Of a DNA stretch of 38,648 nucleotides, positions 6,444-14,250 are shown one piece after another (position 1 is the first letter of the stretch; each line of letters opens with the position of its first letter). The stretch is taken from contig NZ_NEWD01000031.1 of NCBI RefSeq assembly GCF_002234915.1, positions 1 to 38,648 on the forward strand. The letters are read 5' to 3'. Under the pieces are notes generated by a model. That model was not told where the DNA came from, searched no databases, and saw only the letters and a list, made by a program, of their open reading frames with translations. The stretch comes from Bifidobacterium vansinderenii. Lineage in GTDB: Bacteria; Actinomycetota; Actinomycetes; Actinomycetales; Bifidobacteriaceae. A program made the translations under genes and the position numbers.

Positions 6444-8018
6444 ATGATGCAACAGATTCGACAACATATTCCGCAAGTGCAGGGGCCGTTACCGGTCAAT
6501 GCCGACAGCTATCCGTTCAGCACCATGGTTCATGCGAACGACCCGTTGGATCTCAGCGAGTATGGGTACGTGGAGGAGGAGTACCTTCTCGAAGGCGATG
6601 CCGATACATATTCGGAACGCATAGATGATGGTTCCGCTTCCGAAGTCGGTAATGCGATTCCGGACGGTCAGCCCACGCACTACGTCACTCGTGTGCTGGT
6701 CCGTAGGCCGGCGGAAGAAGCGCCGCAGAACGCATGGTTGAGCATACTCAACGCATCACAGGGATACGACATTGAGGATGACTGGCGACGCGCATGGGAT
6801 TACATCATTGCCCAGCGTGATTGCTACGTGGGCGTGACCAGTAAGCCCATCAACGCGGATGCGCTGCACAACTTTGACGGCAACCGCTATGCTCGGGTGA
6901 CATGGGGCGGAAAACTGCCGGGACTGCATGCCGAACCGGGCTGGAACCCATTCCAGATCATTCCGGACAGTGAGGAAGGCTTGGCCTGGGACATTCTCGC
7001 TCAGGCTGGTGCATGGGTGCGTTCGGGATTGTCATTCCCGGCACCAAACCATGTAGTCATGATGGGGCAGTCGCAGTCGGCCGTATACGCCAACACGTAT
7101 CTGACGTACTTTGACGCACTGCTAACGGGGCCGAGCGGAGAACGGATCTTTGACGGGTATCTTCCCGGTGCCGGATCGGTGCTTTGCCGTGAACTGCGTC
7201 AGATGCAGCTCTCCGACTCGGATCCTGAATCAGCCACTGTGGTGCACTCCGGCGTCAAGGCCACATTCATCCCCCGGCTTCTGCCGCCGGCTCAGATAGA
7301 TGCGCCGGTAATTACCATTACGACCGAAGCAGACACGCATCTGTTCGCCGGGCTCGGTAGCGGAGCCGAGGCGTTCATGCTCGGAGACGGTCCAAAACGT
7401 CGCCACTGGCATGTTGCCGGAGCGCCGCATTCCGATGCGCGCTCGCGGGTGATTCCGTGTGATTCCGAAATCCGTAAGGCCTGTCGACTGCCACGCAATC
7501 GTAACGAGGAATGGCTGCGGTCGTTGATTACGTTGCCGGTGGAACCCGTGATCACGGCGGCCATGAATGCGATTGTTCGTTGGATTGATCAAGGCATTCC
7601 TGCGCCGGACAGTGTGTATTTTGATACGCAGACGTGGCCTGATGGTCGTATTGATGTCCAGAACGATTCTGGTGCCTCCGTCTCCGGCGGTCGCCAGTTC
7701 GTGAACGATGCGCGAGGCAATCGTGCCGGGGGCATTCGACTCGGGATGCTGCAGCATCCCATCGCCGATTTTCATCCGGCGGCTCTCGAGCAGGGGGTTA
7801 GCGGCACCATGACCTTGTGCGATGCCGCGCAGGTTAAGGCACTGTACCCGACCTGCGAGTCATATCAACGTGCCTGCGACGAGGTCGATGATCGGCTGCA
7901 AGCCGCGGGATACCTCGAAGCGCATGGGCGTCGTCTGCTTCACAATGTCGAAGCGGAACTTTGGCGCCGTTGTGCGGAAGGTTCTGCTCCGTTGGAGTAC
8001 ACCCCGCAGGAAGTCTGA
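6444..8018 (+). CDS. Alpha/beta-hydrolase domain protein (Abhydrolase_10-like)
   Basis: 524 residues; GGAAGGG precedes an ATGATG start. It resembles the actinobacterial 'alpha/beta hydrolase domain-containing protein' family. The nucleophile elbow is VVMMGQSQSAVYANTYLTYF, with Ser210 in a G-Q-S-Q-S setting. A candidate acid lies around TEADTH and a candidate His in HWHVAGAPHSDA. There is no signal peptide, so it is cytoplasmic; it would cleave an ester or related bond of an imported compound. The next gene is an MHS-type transporter with only 126 bp between and no terminator, and a LuxR regulator lies upstream. Together these suggest uptake and hydrolysis of one substrate, whose identity cannot be told. 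Confidence 0.75.
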   Translation: MMQQIRQHIPQVQGPLPVNADSYPFSTMVHANDPLDLSEYGYVEEEYLLEGDADTYSERIDDGSASEVGNAIPDGQPTHYVTRVLVRRPAEEAPQNAWLSILNASQGYDIEDDWRRAWDYIIAQRDCYVGVTSKPINADALHNFDGNRYARVTWGGKLPGLHAEPGWNPFQIIPDSEEGLAWDILAQAGAWVRSGLSFPAPNHVVMMGQSQSAVYANTYLTYFDALLTGPSGERIFDGYLPGAGSVLCRELRQMQLSDSDPESATVVHSGVKATFIPRLLPPAQIDAPVITITTEADTHLFAGLGSGAEAFMLGDGPKRRHWHVAGAPHSDARSRVIPCDSEIRKACRLPRNRNEEWLRSLITLPVEPVITAAMNAIVRWIDQGIPAPDSVYFDTQTWPDGRIDVQNDSGASVSGGRQFVNDARGNRAGGIRLGMLQHPIADFHPAALEQGVSGTMTLCDAAQVKALYPTCESYQRACDEVDDRLQAAGYLEAHGRRLLHNVEAELWRRCAEGSAPLEYTPQEV

Positions 8019-8144
8019 ATTCTGATAACTGACGGCTACCAGTATTTCGTCGTTTTCCATTTCTATGTGTGGATGTGCTGCACAGCGGCAGCATCATTCC
8101 GCGTATGCCAAAGTCATCTTGCCAATTCAAGGAGGAATAGGGCA

Positions 8145-9554
8145 ATGTCTCAAATCACACCGTCGCAGAATACGGCGACAACAGTAAGCCTGTCGCAGGC
8201 TCAGGATTCCGAAGCCGCAATGTCGGCTGAAGACCGCAAGAACGCGCGACTTGCGGCAGTCTCCGGCTTCTTCGGCTCCACGATCGAATACTTTGACTTC
8301 GTGTGTTTCGCCACCGCTTCGGCGTTGGTCTTCAACAAGGTGTTCTTCGCTGGATTCGGAGCGGTCGGTGGCACTATCGCATCGTTCGCCACATTCGGCG
8401 TCGCCTATATTGCACGACCGCTCGGCGCGATTATCTTCGGTACATTGGGCGATCGTATTGGTCGCACCCATACACTGATCGTTACGTTGCTGCTTATGGG
8501 AACCGCAACCTTCTTGGTCGGTTGCCTCCCTACCGCGAAGACCATCGGCATTGCCGCGCCGATCTTGCTGGTCGTGCTGCGACTGGCACAGGGACTGTCT
8601 GCTGGTGGTGAGCAGGCGGGTTCGAATTCACTGAGTTCCGAGAATGCTCCGAAAGAGAAGCGTGGAGTGTTCACCGGCTGGACCATGATCGGCGTGGCTG
8701 TGGGCACGATGCTTGGATCCGTGGCATTTGTGCCGATCACTGCTCAGGGTGAGGATTTCCTGCTTGGATTTGGTTGGCGTATCCCGTTCCTGATCGCCGG
8801 TCCGCTCATGCTGTTCACGCTGTGGATTCGTTCTCAGGTAAAGGAGCCGAAGGTCTTCGCCGAGCAGAAGGCTCTGCGTGAAAGCGATACCGTCTCTAAG
8901 GATGGTGCTGGTACCTCGTCGGGCAAGAAGGATGCCGCTCCTTTGGCCGAGGTGCTGCGCTACCACTGGAAGAACCTACTTCGCGTGATCGTCTGTTCTC
9001 TGTATGCGTTGATGGGATCCATGTCCAGCGTGTTTGGACTCACCTATGCCACGCAGTACGCCGGGCTGGAATCGGCGAAATACTTGGGATTTACTTCGAT
9101 TCTCGGTCTTGCCGTCATCCCGATCAGTTTGATGTGGGCGTGGGTGAGCGACAAGGTTGGTCGTCGCCCGGTGTTCATTCTGTCGGTGCTAAGCCTGGCA
9201 GTGCTATTCCCCGTGCTGTTCGCGGTTATGCATACGCATAACTGGGCATTGATCTTGGGTGTTCTGGCGTTGCTGCAGATCCTGGGTTCTGCAGGCAACA
9301 TCGTGCAGGCGCCGATGTACACGGAGATGTTCCCGTCTCGAGTGCGTTATACCGGTTACGCGGTGGGCACCCAGCTGGGCCTGATCGTGGTTGGATTTGC
9401 GCCCACGATCGCCGCCGCACTGGTCAAGCCCGGTCCTATGGGCTGGGTGCCGGTGGGTATCTTTATCGCCGTGTGCATGGTCGCCGCTGCGATCTCCGCC
9501 TTTACCGCTCGTGAGACCCGAGGCCTGAGCCTCGCGGAGCTGGATGAGGACTGA
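8145..9554 (+). CDS. MFS transporter, metabolite:H+ symporter (MHS) family
   Basis: 469 residues from ATG 8145, chosen over the in-frame 8067 start because AAGGAGGA lies 8 bp upstream. Twelve membrane segments can be traced from GFFGSTIEYFDFVCFATASA onward. The family signatures are present: GDRIGRTHTL after the third segment, RLAQGLSAGGEQAGS (MHS-typical), and SDKVGRRPVF in the second half. Relatives include ShiA, ProP and YhjE, which import shikimate, betaine/proline and similar small organic acids or zwitterions with protons. A hydrophilic ~45-residue Ser/Lys-rich central loop is seen around RESDTVSKDGAGTSSGKKD. It is the last gene of the putative regulator-hydrolase-transporter unit and is followed by a hairpin terminator. 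Confidence 0.9.
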   Translation: MSQITPSQNTATTVSLSQAQDSEAAMSAEDRKNARLAAVSGFFGSTIEYFDFVCFATASALVFNKVFFAGFGAVGGTIASFATFGVAYIARPLGAIIFGTLGDRIGRTHTLIVTLLLMGTATFLVGCLPTAKTIGIAAPILLVVLRLAQGLSAGGEQAGSNSLSSENAPKEKRGVFTGWTMIGVAVGTMLGSVAFVPITAQGEDFLLGFGWRIPFLIAGPLMLFTLWIRSQVKEPKVFAEQKALRESDTVSKDGAGTSSGKKDAAPLAEVLRYHWKNLLRVIVCSLYALMGSMSSVFGLTYATQYAGLESAKYLGFTSILGLAVIPISLMWAWVSDKVGRRPVFILSVLSLAVLFPVLFAVMHTHNWALILGVLALLQILGSAGNIVQAPMYTEMFPSRVRYTGYAVGTQLGLIVVGFAPTIAAALVKPGPMGWVPVGIFIAVCMVAAAISAFTARETRGLSLAELDED

Positions 9555-9594
9555 CGAGGAGAACTGGCGGTTATTTGCAGAATTCCTATGATGC

Positions 9595-9626
9595 GGTGCC
9601 TGCACGAGATACCTCGTGCAGGCACC
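9595..9626 (+). terminator. Terminator after the MHS transporter
   Basis: A 14-bp perfect stem (9595-9608 with 9613-9626) around ATAC, followed by a pyrimidine-rich TTCCATTTC rather than a pure T-run. It lies 40 bp after the stop codon. Confidence 0.75.
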
Positions 9627-9730
9627 TTCCATTTCATTCCAATCTCCGGGCAAGGGAGTACGCGACGATTATCTCGGTGTTCCGGAGGTTTGCCGACCTA
9701 TATTCTGCGTGCTCGCGTGGCGGGGCGCTT

Positions 9731-9955
9731 GAGTTGTGGGCTATCTTCGAGTTGTGGGGTTGATCTGAGGGGGTGCGGGGATCTAACCGCCGATATGGAG
9801 GTCCTTGTGCAAGTAGCAGTGTCGGTGTTTGTGTTGGATTTTGCTAGTTTTAGGCTCGAAACTGTCTGGATGGATAGGGCTGGGGCGTGTGTGTACTTTG
9901 GCAAGGACCTCCACAATGGGGGATAGGTCCGGGTGCAATGTTCCAAGGACCTCCA
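9731..9955. repeat. Clustered short motifs upstream of the amidase gene (AAGGACCTCC and TATCTTCGAGTT)
   Basis: CAAGGACCTCCA occurs at 9902-9913 and 9944-9955 on the plus strand. Its TGGAGGTCCTTG complement (11-12 positions) is at 9796-9807. A TATCTTCGAGTT motif lies at 9742-9753, inside a 10-bp direct repeat GAGTTGTGGG (9731-9740 and 9750-9759). The same two motif types recur near 3419, 3741, 29258 and 29456. They lie in the 528-bp gene-free stretch before a secreted-protein gene and may be regulator sites or dispersed repeats. The remainder of 9627-10082 has no recognised promoter. Confidence 0.6.
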
Positions 9956-10082
9956 AAACGATGGTTAGCTTGGATTCTTCCCGAACTGCTGCGCGGCGGC
10001 ATACAGCGTACGTTCAGGAAAACGTGACCCGAGGTGCGGGTAAGTTCGAAATTACGTGTGCCTAGAAGGAAGTGGGTGGAAT

Positions 10083-13000
10083 ATGGGTATGTGGTCCCGG
10101 ATCGTGAAGGCAGTAGTCGGGGGAGTGACCGCGACAGCGATGCTGATGCCGGTGGGCGCGGCCGTGGCTGCGCCGGCCGATGGTTCCACGGTTGCTGGAG
10201 GAGCGGCTTCCGCTGCTTCCACGTCCAATTCGGCGACCGTCGCTTCGACAGCTGCGGCCAATTCCGCGCAGGCTTCCTCGTCCGCGTCGCAGAGTGATTC
10301 CGGCATCGCATCCGCGGTGACCGACACCTCTGTGGACGGTCCGGCGAAGGTCGAGAAGACGCATGCTCCGCAGACCGCGGAAGAGTCGTTCGTAACGGCC
10401 TCAGACGCGTCCACCTACGGGTTGGATGCGCAGAGTGATGAGGGGGATGAATCCGGGGACGCCCAGGCGGACGGCGCTCAGCCCAATGGTTCCAATGGTT
10501 CCGAAGGGGATGGCTCCAAGTCCGACGGGCTTGCCGACGGCACCGAGCCCAACACCCTGATCGCCGCGGCCGACCTCAACGGTCTGGCCACGGTGGGCGT
10601 GACCTGGAAGCAGCAGGACATGACCGACACGTCCAAGGCCCCGAAGCTCGAACTGCGTTACTTCAAGGACAACGCGTGGAGCGAATGGCAGACCCTGCCG
10701 TCGGTCGACGACGATCTGGGCAAGATGGGCTCCAGCCCCGCGTACTACGTGGGTCTGGCCACCGAAGCCGAGGCCCGCCTGACCCCGGTCGCCGGGCAGA
10801 CGATCACCGAGGCGAAGTTCATCACCGTCGATCCCGGCTATTCCGCCGAAGGCACCGCAAAGACCAGTGCCGATACCAGCACGAATGCGAACAAGAGTGT
10901 GAACAACGGGGATAAGTATGCGGATTCCTCCACGACTCACACCTCCGCAACCGCCTCATCCACCACGACAGTGAATAACACGGAAAACTCTGTGGATAGC
11001 GATACCGCAAGCGCCTCGGCGCAATCGCAGCCGCAAGCGACCAGCGCCACCTCCACTGCTTCCGCCACCACAACCTCCACCCCCTCCGTCCGCACCGCCG
11101 CCGACGCCATCACCTCCGCCGGCCGCATCCACACCCGCGAAGAGTGGTGGCAGTCCGGCAACCCGGCCCGCCAGTGGAAGCCCGACAACAGCGGCCACTG
11201 GCAGGGCGCCGTGGTCCACCACACCTACCAGCCCGCCAACAACTACACGCAGGCCGAGGTTCCCGCCCTCATCAACGGCATCTACGTGTACCACAACACG
11301 TCCAACGGCTGGGGCGACATCGGCTACAACCTCCTCGTCGACAAGTACGGCGGCATCTGGGAAGGCCGCGACGAAGGCGTGGACAATCAGGTCGTCCCCG
11401 CCAGCGAGGCGATCGGCGCCCACTCCCGCGGCTTCAACTCGGCCACGTTCGGCGTGGTCGTGCTCGGCGACTTCACCACCCAGGCCCCCTCCGAGGCCGC
11501 CATCAACTCGGTATCCGCCGCCATCGCCTGGGAGTTCAACGCGCTCGGCATCACGAACGCCAAGGACACGTTCGAATACAAGGGCACCCAGCCGCGCATC
11601 ACCGGCCACGGCGACAAGTCCCACCAGTCCGACAGCGCCAACAACACCGCCTGCCCGGGCCAGAAGATGTGGGACCGCATGGACGACATCCGCAGCAAGG
11701 TGCAGAAACTGCTCGTCCCGCAGATCGACACCCTCGCCAAGGTCTCCATCCCCGACGGCGTCTACTACATCAACGCGAAATCGCGTGACTCCGCCAGCCT
11801 CGACGTGCCCGACTACAGCACCTCCGACGGCACACAGCTCCAGCTGTACTCCTACAACAACTCCACCGCCCAGCGTTTCAAGTTCGTCAAGCAGTCCGAC
11901 GGCAGCTACGTGATCACCAACGTCAACTCCGGCAAGGCGCTCGACGTGGCGAACGGCAGCGCGTCCAACGGCACGAAGGTCCAGCAGTTCACGCCCAACG
12001 GCAGCACCGCCCAACGCTGGTTCATCCGCAACTCCGGCACCGGCTACTACCTTCAGTCCGCGTTCGGCAACTGGGTGCTCGACATCGCCGGCGGCAACAC
12101 GAGCGACCACACCAAGATCGACCTCTACACGCCCAACGGCACCGACGCGCAGAAGTTCCTGATCGCGTCCGCCACCAAGACGCTCACAGCCAAGGCAGTG
12201 AAAATCCAGTCCGTGGCCGCCGCGTCCGATAAGTCCGGCAAGAGCAAGGTGATCGACGTGTCCGGCGGCTCCGGCAGCAACGGTGCACGCCTGCAGATTT
12301 ACGACGACAACGGCACCGACGCACAGCTGTTCCGTTTCAAGCAGGTCGGCAACGGCGTGTACACGATCACCAACGTCAACTCCGGTCGAGTCATCGACGT
12401 GGCCAACGGATCCACCGGCAACGGTTCCACCATCCAGCAGTGGGATTCCAACGGTTCCGCAGCCCAGCACTGGCTCGTGCGCACGGCTGAGGGCGCCGAC
12501 GGCACGACCGACGTGGCCGGCAACTCTGCCGCGTTCTCGCTCATCGGATCCGGTTCCAACCGTGCGATCGACCTGCCCGGCGGCGCCACGACCAGCGGCA
12601 CCAGCCTGCAGATCTACGATGGCAACGGCACCACCGCCCAGCAGTGGACCATCGCCGAAGCGCCCACGTCCCGTGACAAGCTGAACACGCTCGCTGCGCA
12701 GCACAAGGACGACATCAAGGACGGCACATACAAGGTGTCGACCAAGCTCAAGGACTCTGCCGTGCTCGACGTGACCGGCGCGTCATTCGACAACGGAGCG
12801 AATGTGCAGCTCTACGGTTCCAACGGCACCGACGCCCAGACGTGGACGGTGTCGCATGACGACAGCGGCTACGTGACGTTCACGAACGCCAACTCCGGCA
12901 AGGTGCTCGACGTGTCGGGCGGCACGGCGAACTCCGGCGTGAACGTGCAGCAGTACGGTTCCAACGGCACGACCGCGCAGAAGTGGGTCGTGATCAAACA

Positions 13001-13637
13001 GTCCGACGGTTCGTACACGATCCGCTCCGCCGCGAACGCCAAGGACGAGATCGTGCTCGACGTGACCGGCGCATCCTCCGCGAACGGCACGAACGTGCAG
13101 GTTTATTCGTCGAACAATTCCAAGGCGCAGCGTTGGACGTTCACCGCGGTGAAGACCGCGCGCACCCAGTTGAACGCGCTCGCGGCCGAGCACAAGTCCG
13201 ATGTGGCGGACGGTACGGTCGAGATCGCGTCGACGGCGAAGAAGTTGATGCGCTTCGACGTGGCCGGCGGCTCGCGCGACAACGGCGCAAATGTGCAGCT
13301 GTATGCGTCGAACGGTACGAATGCGCAGGCGTGGAAGGTGTCGCATGATTCCCTCGGATACGTGACGTTGACGAACGTGAACTCCGGCAGGGTGCTCGAC
13401 ATCTCCGGCGCGTCTACTGCGAACGGCGCGAACGTGCAGCAGTGGGATTCCAACGGCAGCTGGGCGCAGAAGTGGATCGCCGTGAAGAACGGCGACGGTT
13501 CGATCACGCTGCGTTCCGCGCTCAAGGAGAACTTCGTGATCGACGCCGCCGGAGGTGCGACCGGCAACGGCACCAACATCCAGGTGTGGGCGTCCAACGA
13601 TTCCGCCGCCCAGCGCTGGACCTTCAACAGGAAGTAG
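10083..13637 (+). CDS. Secreted PGRP-type N-acetylmuramoyl-L-alanine amidase with four RICIN lectin trefoils
   Basis: 1184 residues. ATG 10083 follows AGAAGGAAG by 9 bp; ATG 10089 is the alternative. A signal peptide (SRIVKAVVGGVTATAMLMPV, cleavage after AVA-A) leads into a Ser/Thr/Asp-rich linker and a small beta domain (about 165-255). The PGRP/amidase_2 domain spans about 345-550. It begins RIHTREEWW and carries the zinc ligands: His in VVHHTY (about 378), His in TGHGDK (about 508) and Cys in ACPGQ (about 523). It would cleave the MurNAc-L-Ala amide of peptidoglycan outside the cell. From about 556 to the end there are 12 repeats of the type VQLY-SNGT-AQ-W, i.e. four ricin-B-like trefoils of three. 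There is no LPXTG or membrane anchor. It shares its C-terminal trefoils with the next two genes and is followed by the same palindromic element. Confidence 0.92.
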   Translation: MGMWSRIVKAVVGGVTATAMLMPVGAAVAAPADGSTVAGGAASAASTSNSATVASTAAANSAQASSSASQSDSGIASAVTDTSVDGPAKVEKTHAPQTAEESFVTASDASTYGLDAQSDEGDESGDAQADGAQPNGSNGSEGDGSKSDGLADGTEPNTLIAAADLNGLATVGVTWKQQDMTDTSKAPKLELRYFKDNAWSEWQTLPSVDDDLGKMGSSPAYYVGLATEAEARLTPVAGQTITEAKFITVDPGYSAEGTAKTSADTSTNANKSVNNGDKYADSSTTHTSATASSTTTVNNTENSVDSDTASASAQSQPQATSATSTASATTTSTPSVRTAADAITSAGRIHTREEWWQSGNPARQWKPDNSGHWQGAVVHHTYQPANNYTQAEVPALINGIYVYHNTSNGWGDIGYNLLVDKYGGIWEGRDEGVDNQVVPASEAIGAHSRGFNSATFGVVVLGDFTTQAPSEAAINSVSAAIAWEFNALGITNAKDTFEYKGTQPRITGHGDKSHQSDSANNTACPGQKMWDRMDDIRSKVQKLLVPQIDTLAKVSIPDGVYYINAKSRDSASLDVPDYSTSDGTQLQLYSYNNSTAQRFKFVKQSDGSYVITNVNSGKALDVANGSASNGTKVQQFTPNGSTAQRWFIRNSGTGYYLQSAFGNWVLDIAGGNTSDHTKIDLYTPNGTDAQKFLIASATKTLTAKAVKIQSVAAASDKSGKSKVIDVSGGSGSNGARLQIYDDNGTDAQLFRFKQVGNGVYTITNVNSGRVIDVANGSTGNGSTIQQWDSNGSAAQHWLVRTAEGADGTTDVAGNSAAFSLIGSGSNRAIDLPGGATTSGTSLQIYDGNGTTAQQWTIAEAPTSRDKLNTLAAQHKDDIKDGTYKVSTKLKDSAVLDVTGASFDNGANVQLYGSNGTDAQTWTVSHDDSGYVTFTNANSGKVLDVSGGTANSGVNVQQYGSNGTTAQKWVVIKQSDGSYTIRSAANAKDEIVLDVTGASSANGTNVQVYSSNNSKAQRWTFTAVKTARTQLNALAAEHKSDVADGTVEIASTAKKLMRFDVAGGSRDNGANVQLYASNGTNAQAWKVSHDSLGYVTLTNVNSGRVLDISGASTANGANVQQWDSNGSWAQKWIAVKNGDGSITLRSALKENFVIDAAGGATGNGTNIQVWASNDSAAQRWTFNRK

Positions 13638-13648
13638 CCCCGCGCAGC

Positions 13649-13831
13649 GGCTTCCCCTTGAGGGGAAGCTGTCACGCGCAGCGTGACTGATGAGGTGGGA
13701 TCCGGCGTAAGCCGGGGAAAAGAAATGCCGTAACTGCAATGCAGTTACGGCATTCTGCGTTGCTGGCCGACTACGTCGGCGTCACCTCATCCGTCAGCCT
13801 TCGGCTGACACCTTCCCCTCAAGGGGAAGGC
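13649..13831. repeat. Palindromic intergenic element, copy 1 (REP-like), with internal terminator-like hairpin
   Basis: The element is bounded by inverted copies of CTTCCCCTTGAGGGGAAG (13651-13668 and about 13812-13829), each itself palindromic. Inside these are the complementary motifs TGATGAGGTG and CACCTCATC. The centre is a 15-bp perfect hairpin (13724-13738 with 13740-13754). Preceded by AAAAGAA, it could terminate minus-strand transcripts, and plus-strand ones weakly. Near-identical copies follow the next two RICIN genes. Similar palindromes are known as dispersed repeats in gut bacteria. Confidence 0.85.
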
Positions 13832-13865
13832 GGATGGGTGTGTGCCTGTCGGCTCGTCCTCGCCT

Positions 13866-13886
13866 GAAAACGTCGCTGGCGTTTTC
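13866..13886. repeat. Short inverted repeat
   Basis: GAAAACG (13866-13872) and CGTTTTC (13880-13886) enclose 7 bases between two palindromic elements. It is probably another decayed palindromic unit. Confidence 0.4.
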
Positions 13887-13962
13887 TGTACGGCTCGGCC
13901 CCTCAAGGTGAAGAAGATGGGGCAAGAACACGGACGGGAAAGGTGGGTTTTGAGGATTCAAG

Positions 13963-14015
13963 CCCTCCCTCTGTCACGACATACGTCGTGACATCTCCCT
14001 CCCCGGGAGGGAGAA
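13963..14015. repeat. Second palindromic element type, copy 1
   Basis: CCCTCCCTCT precedes the hairpin GTCACGAC-ATAC-GTCGTGAC (13973-13992). A CTCCCTCCCCGGGAGGGAG palindrome follows (about 13996-14014). A homologous copy lies at 20005-20056, again shortly after a copy of the first element type. Confidence 0.75.
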
Positions 14016-14114
14016 CAAGCGCATGTACTCTGCCATGTCATTCCCTGCCGGCATCTCCCTCTTTAGACGGGAGGAGAGAAGCGCAATCGTTGGCAAATCG
14101 GGGCGGCTCTTATG

Positions 14115-14130
14115 CTTACCGAATGGTAAG
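14115..14130 (+). promoter_or_regulatory. Operator-like inverted repeat upstream of the GH53 gene
   Basis: CTTACC-GAAT-GGTAAG (14115-14130) has perfect 6-bp arms and lies 121 bp before the GH53 start. A second near-palindrome around ACCGGT follows at about 14142-14154. No convincing -35/-10 pair was found. Confidence 0.4.
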
Positions 14131-14250
14131 ATTCGTGGTGTTCGACCGGTTCGACGTGAAGACAATTGAGGAGTCTTCCGTCGGTCGTGCATGCGGATCC
14201 ATGCGCATGAATCCGCATCAGGAAATAGTAGGAACACACGAAGGAAGAGA

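Noticed and set aside
10956-12704. 582-codon minus-strand frame over the amidase gene
   Set aside because: Antisense shadow with repetitive V/G/A composition.
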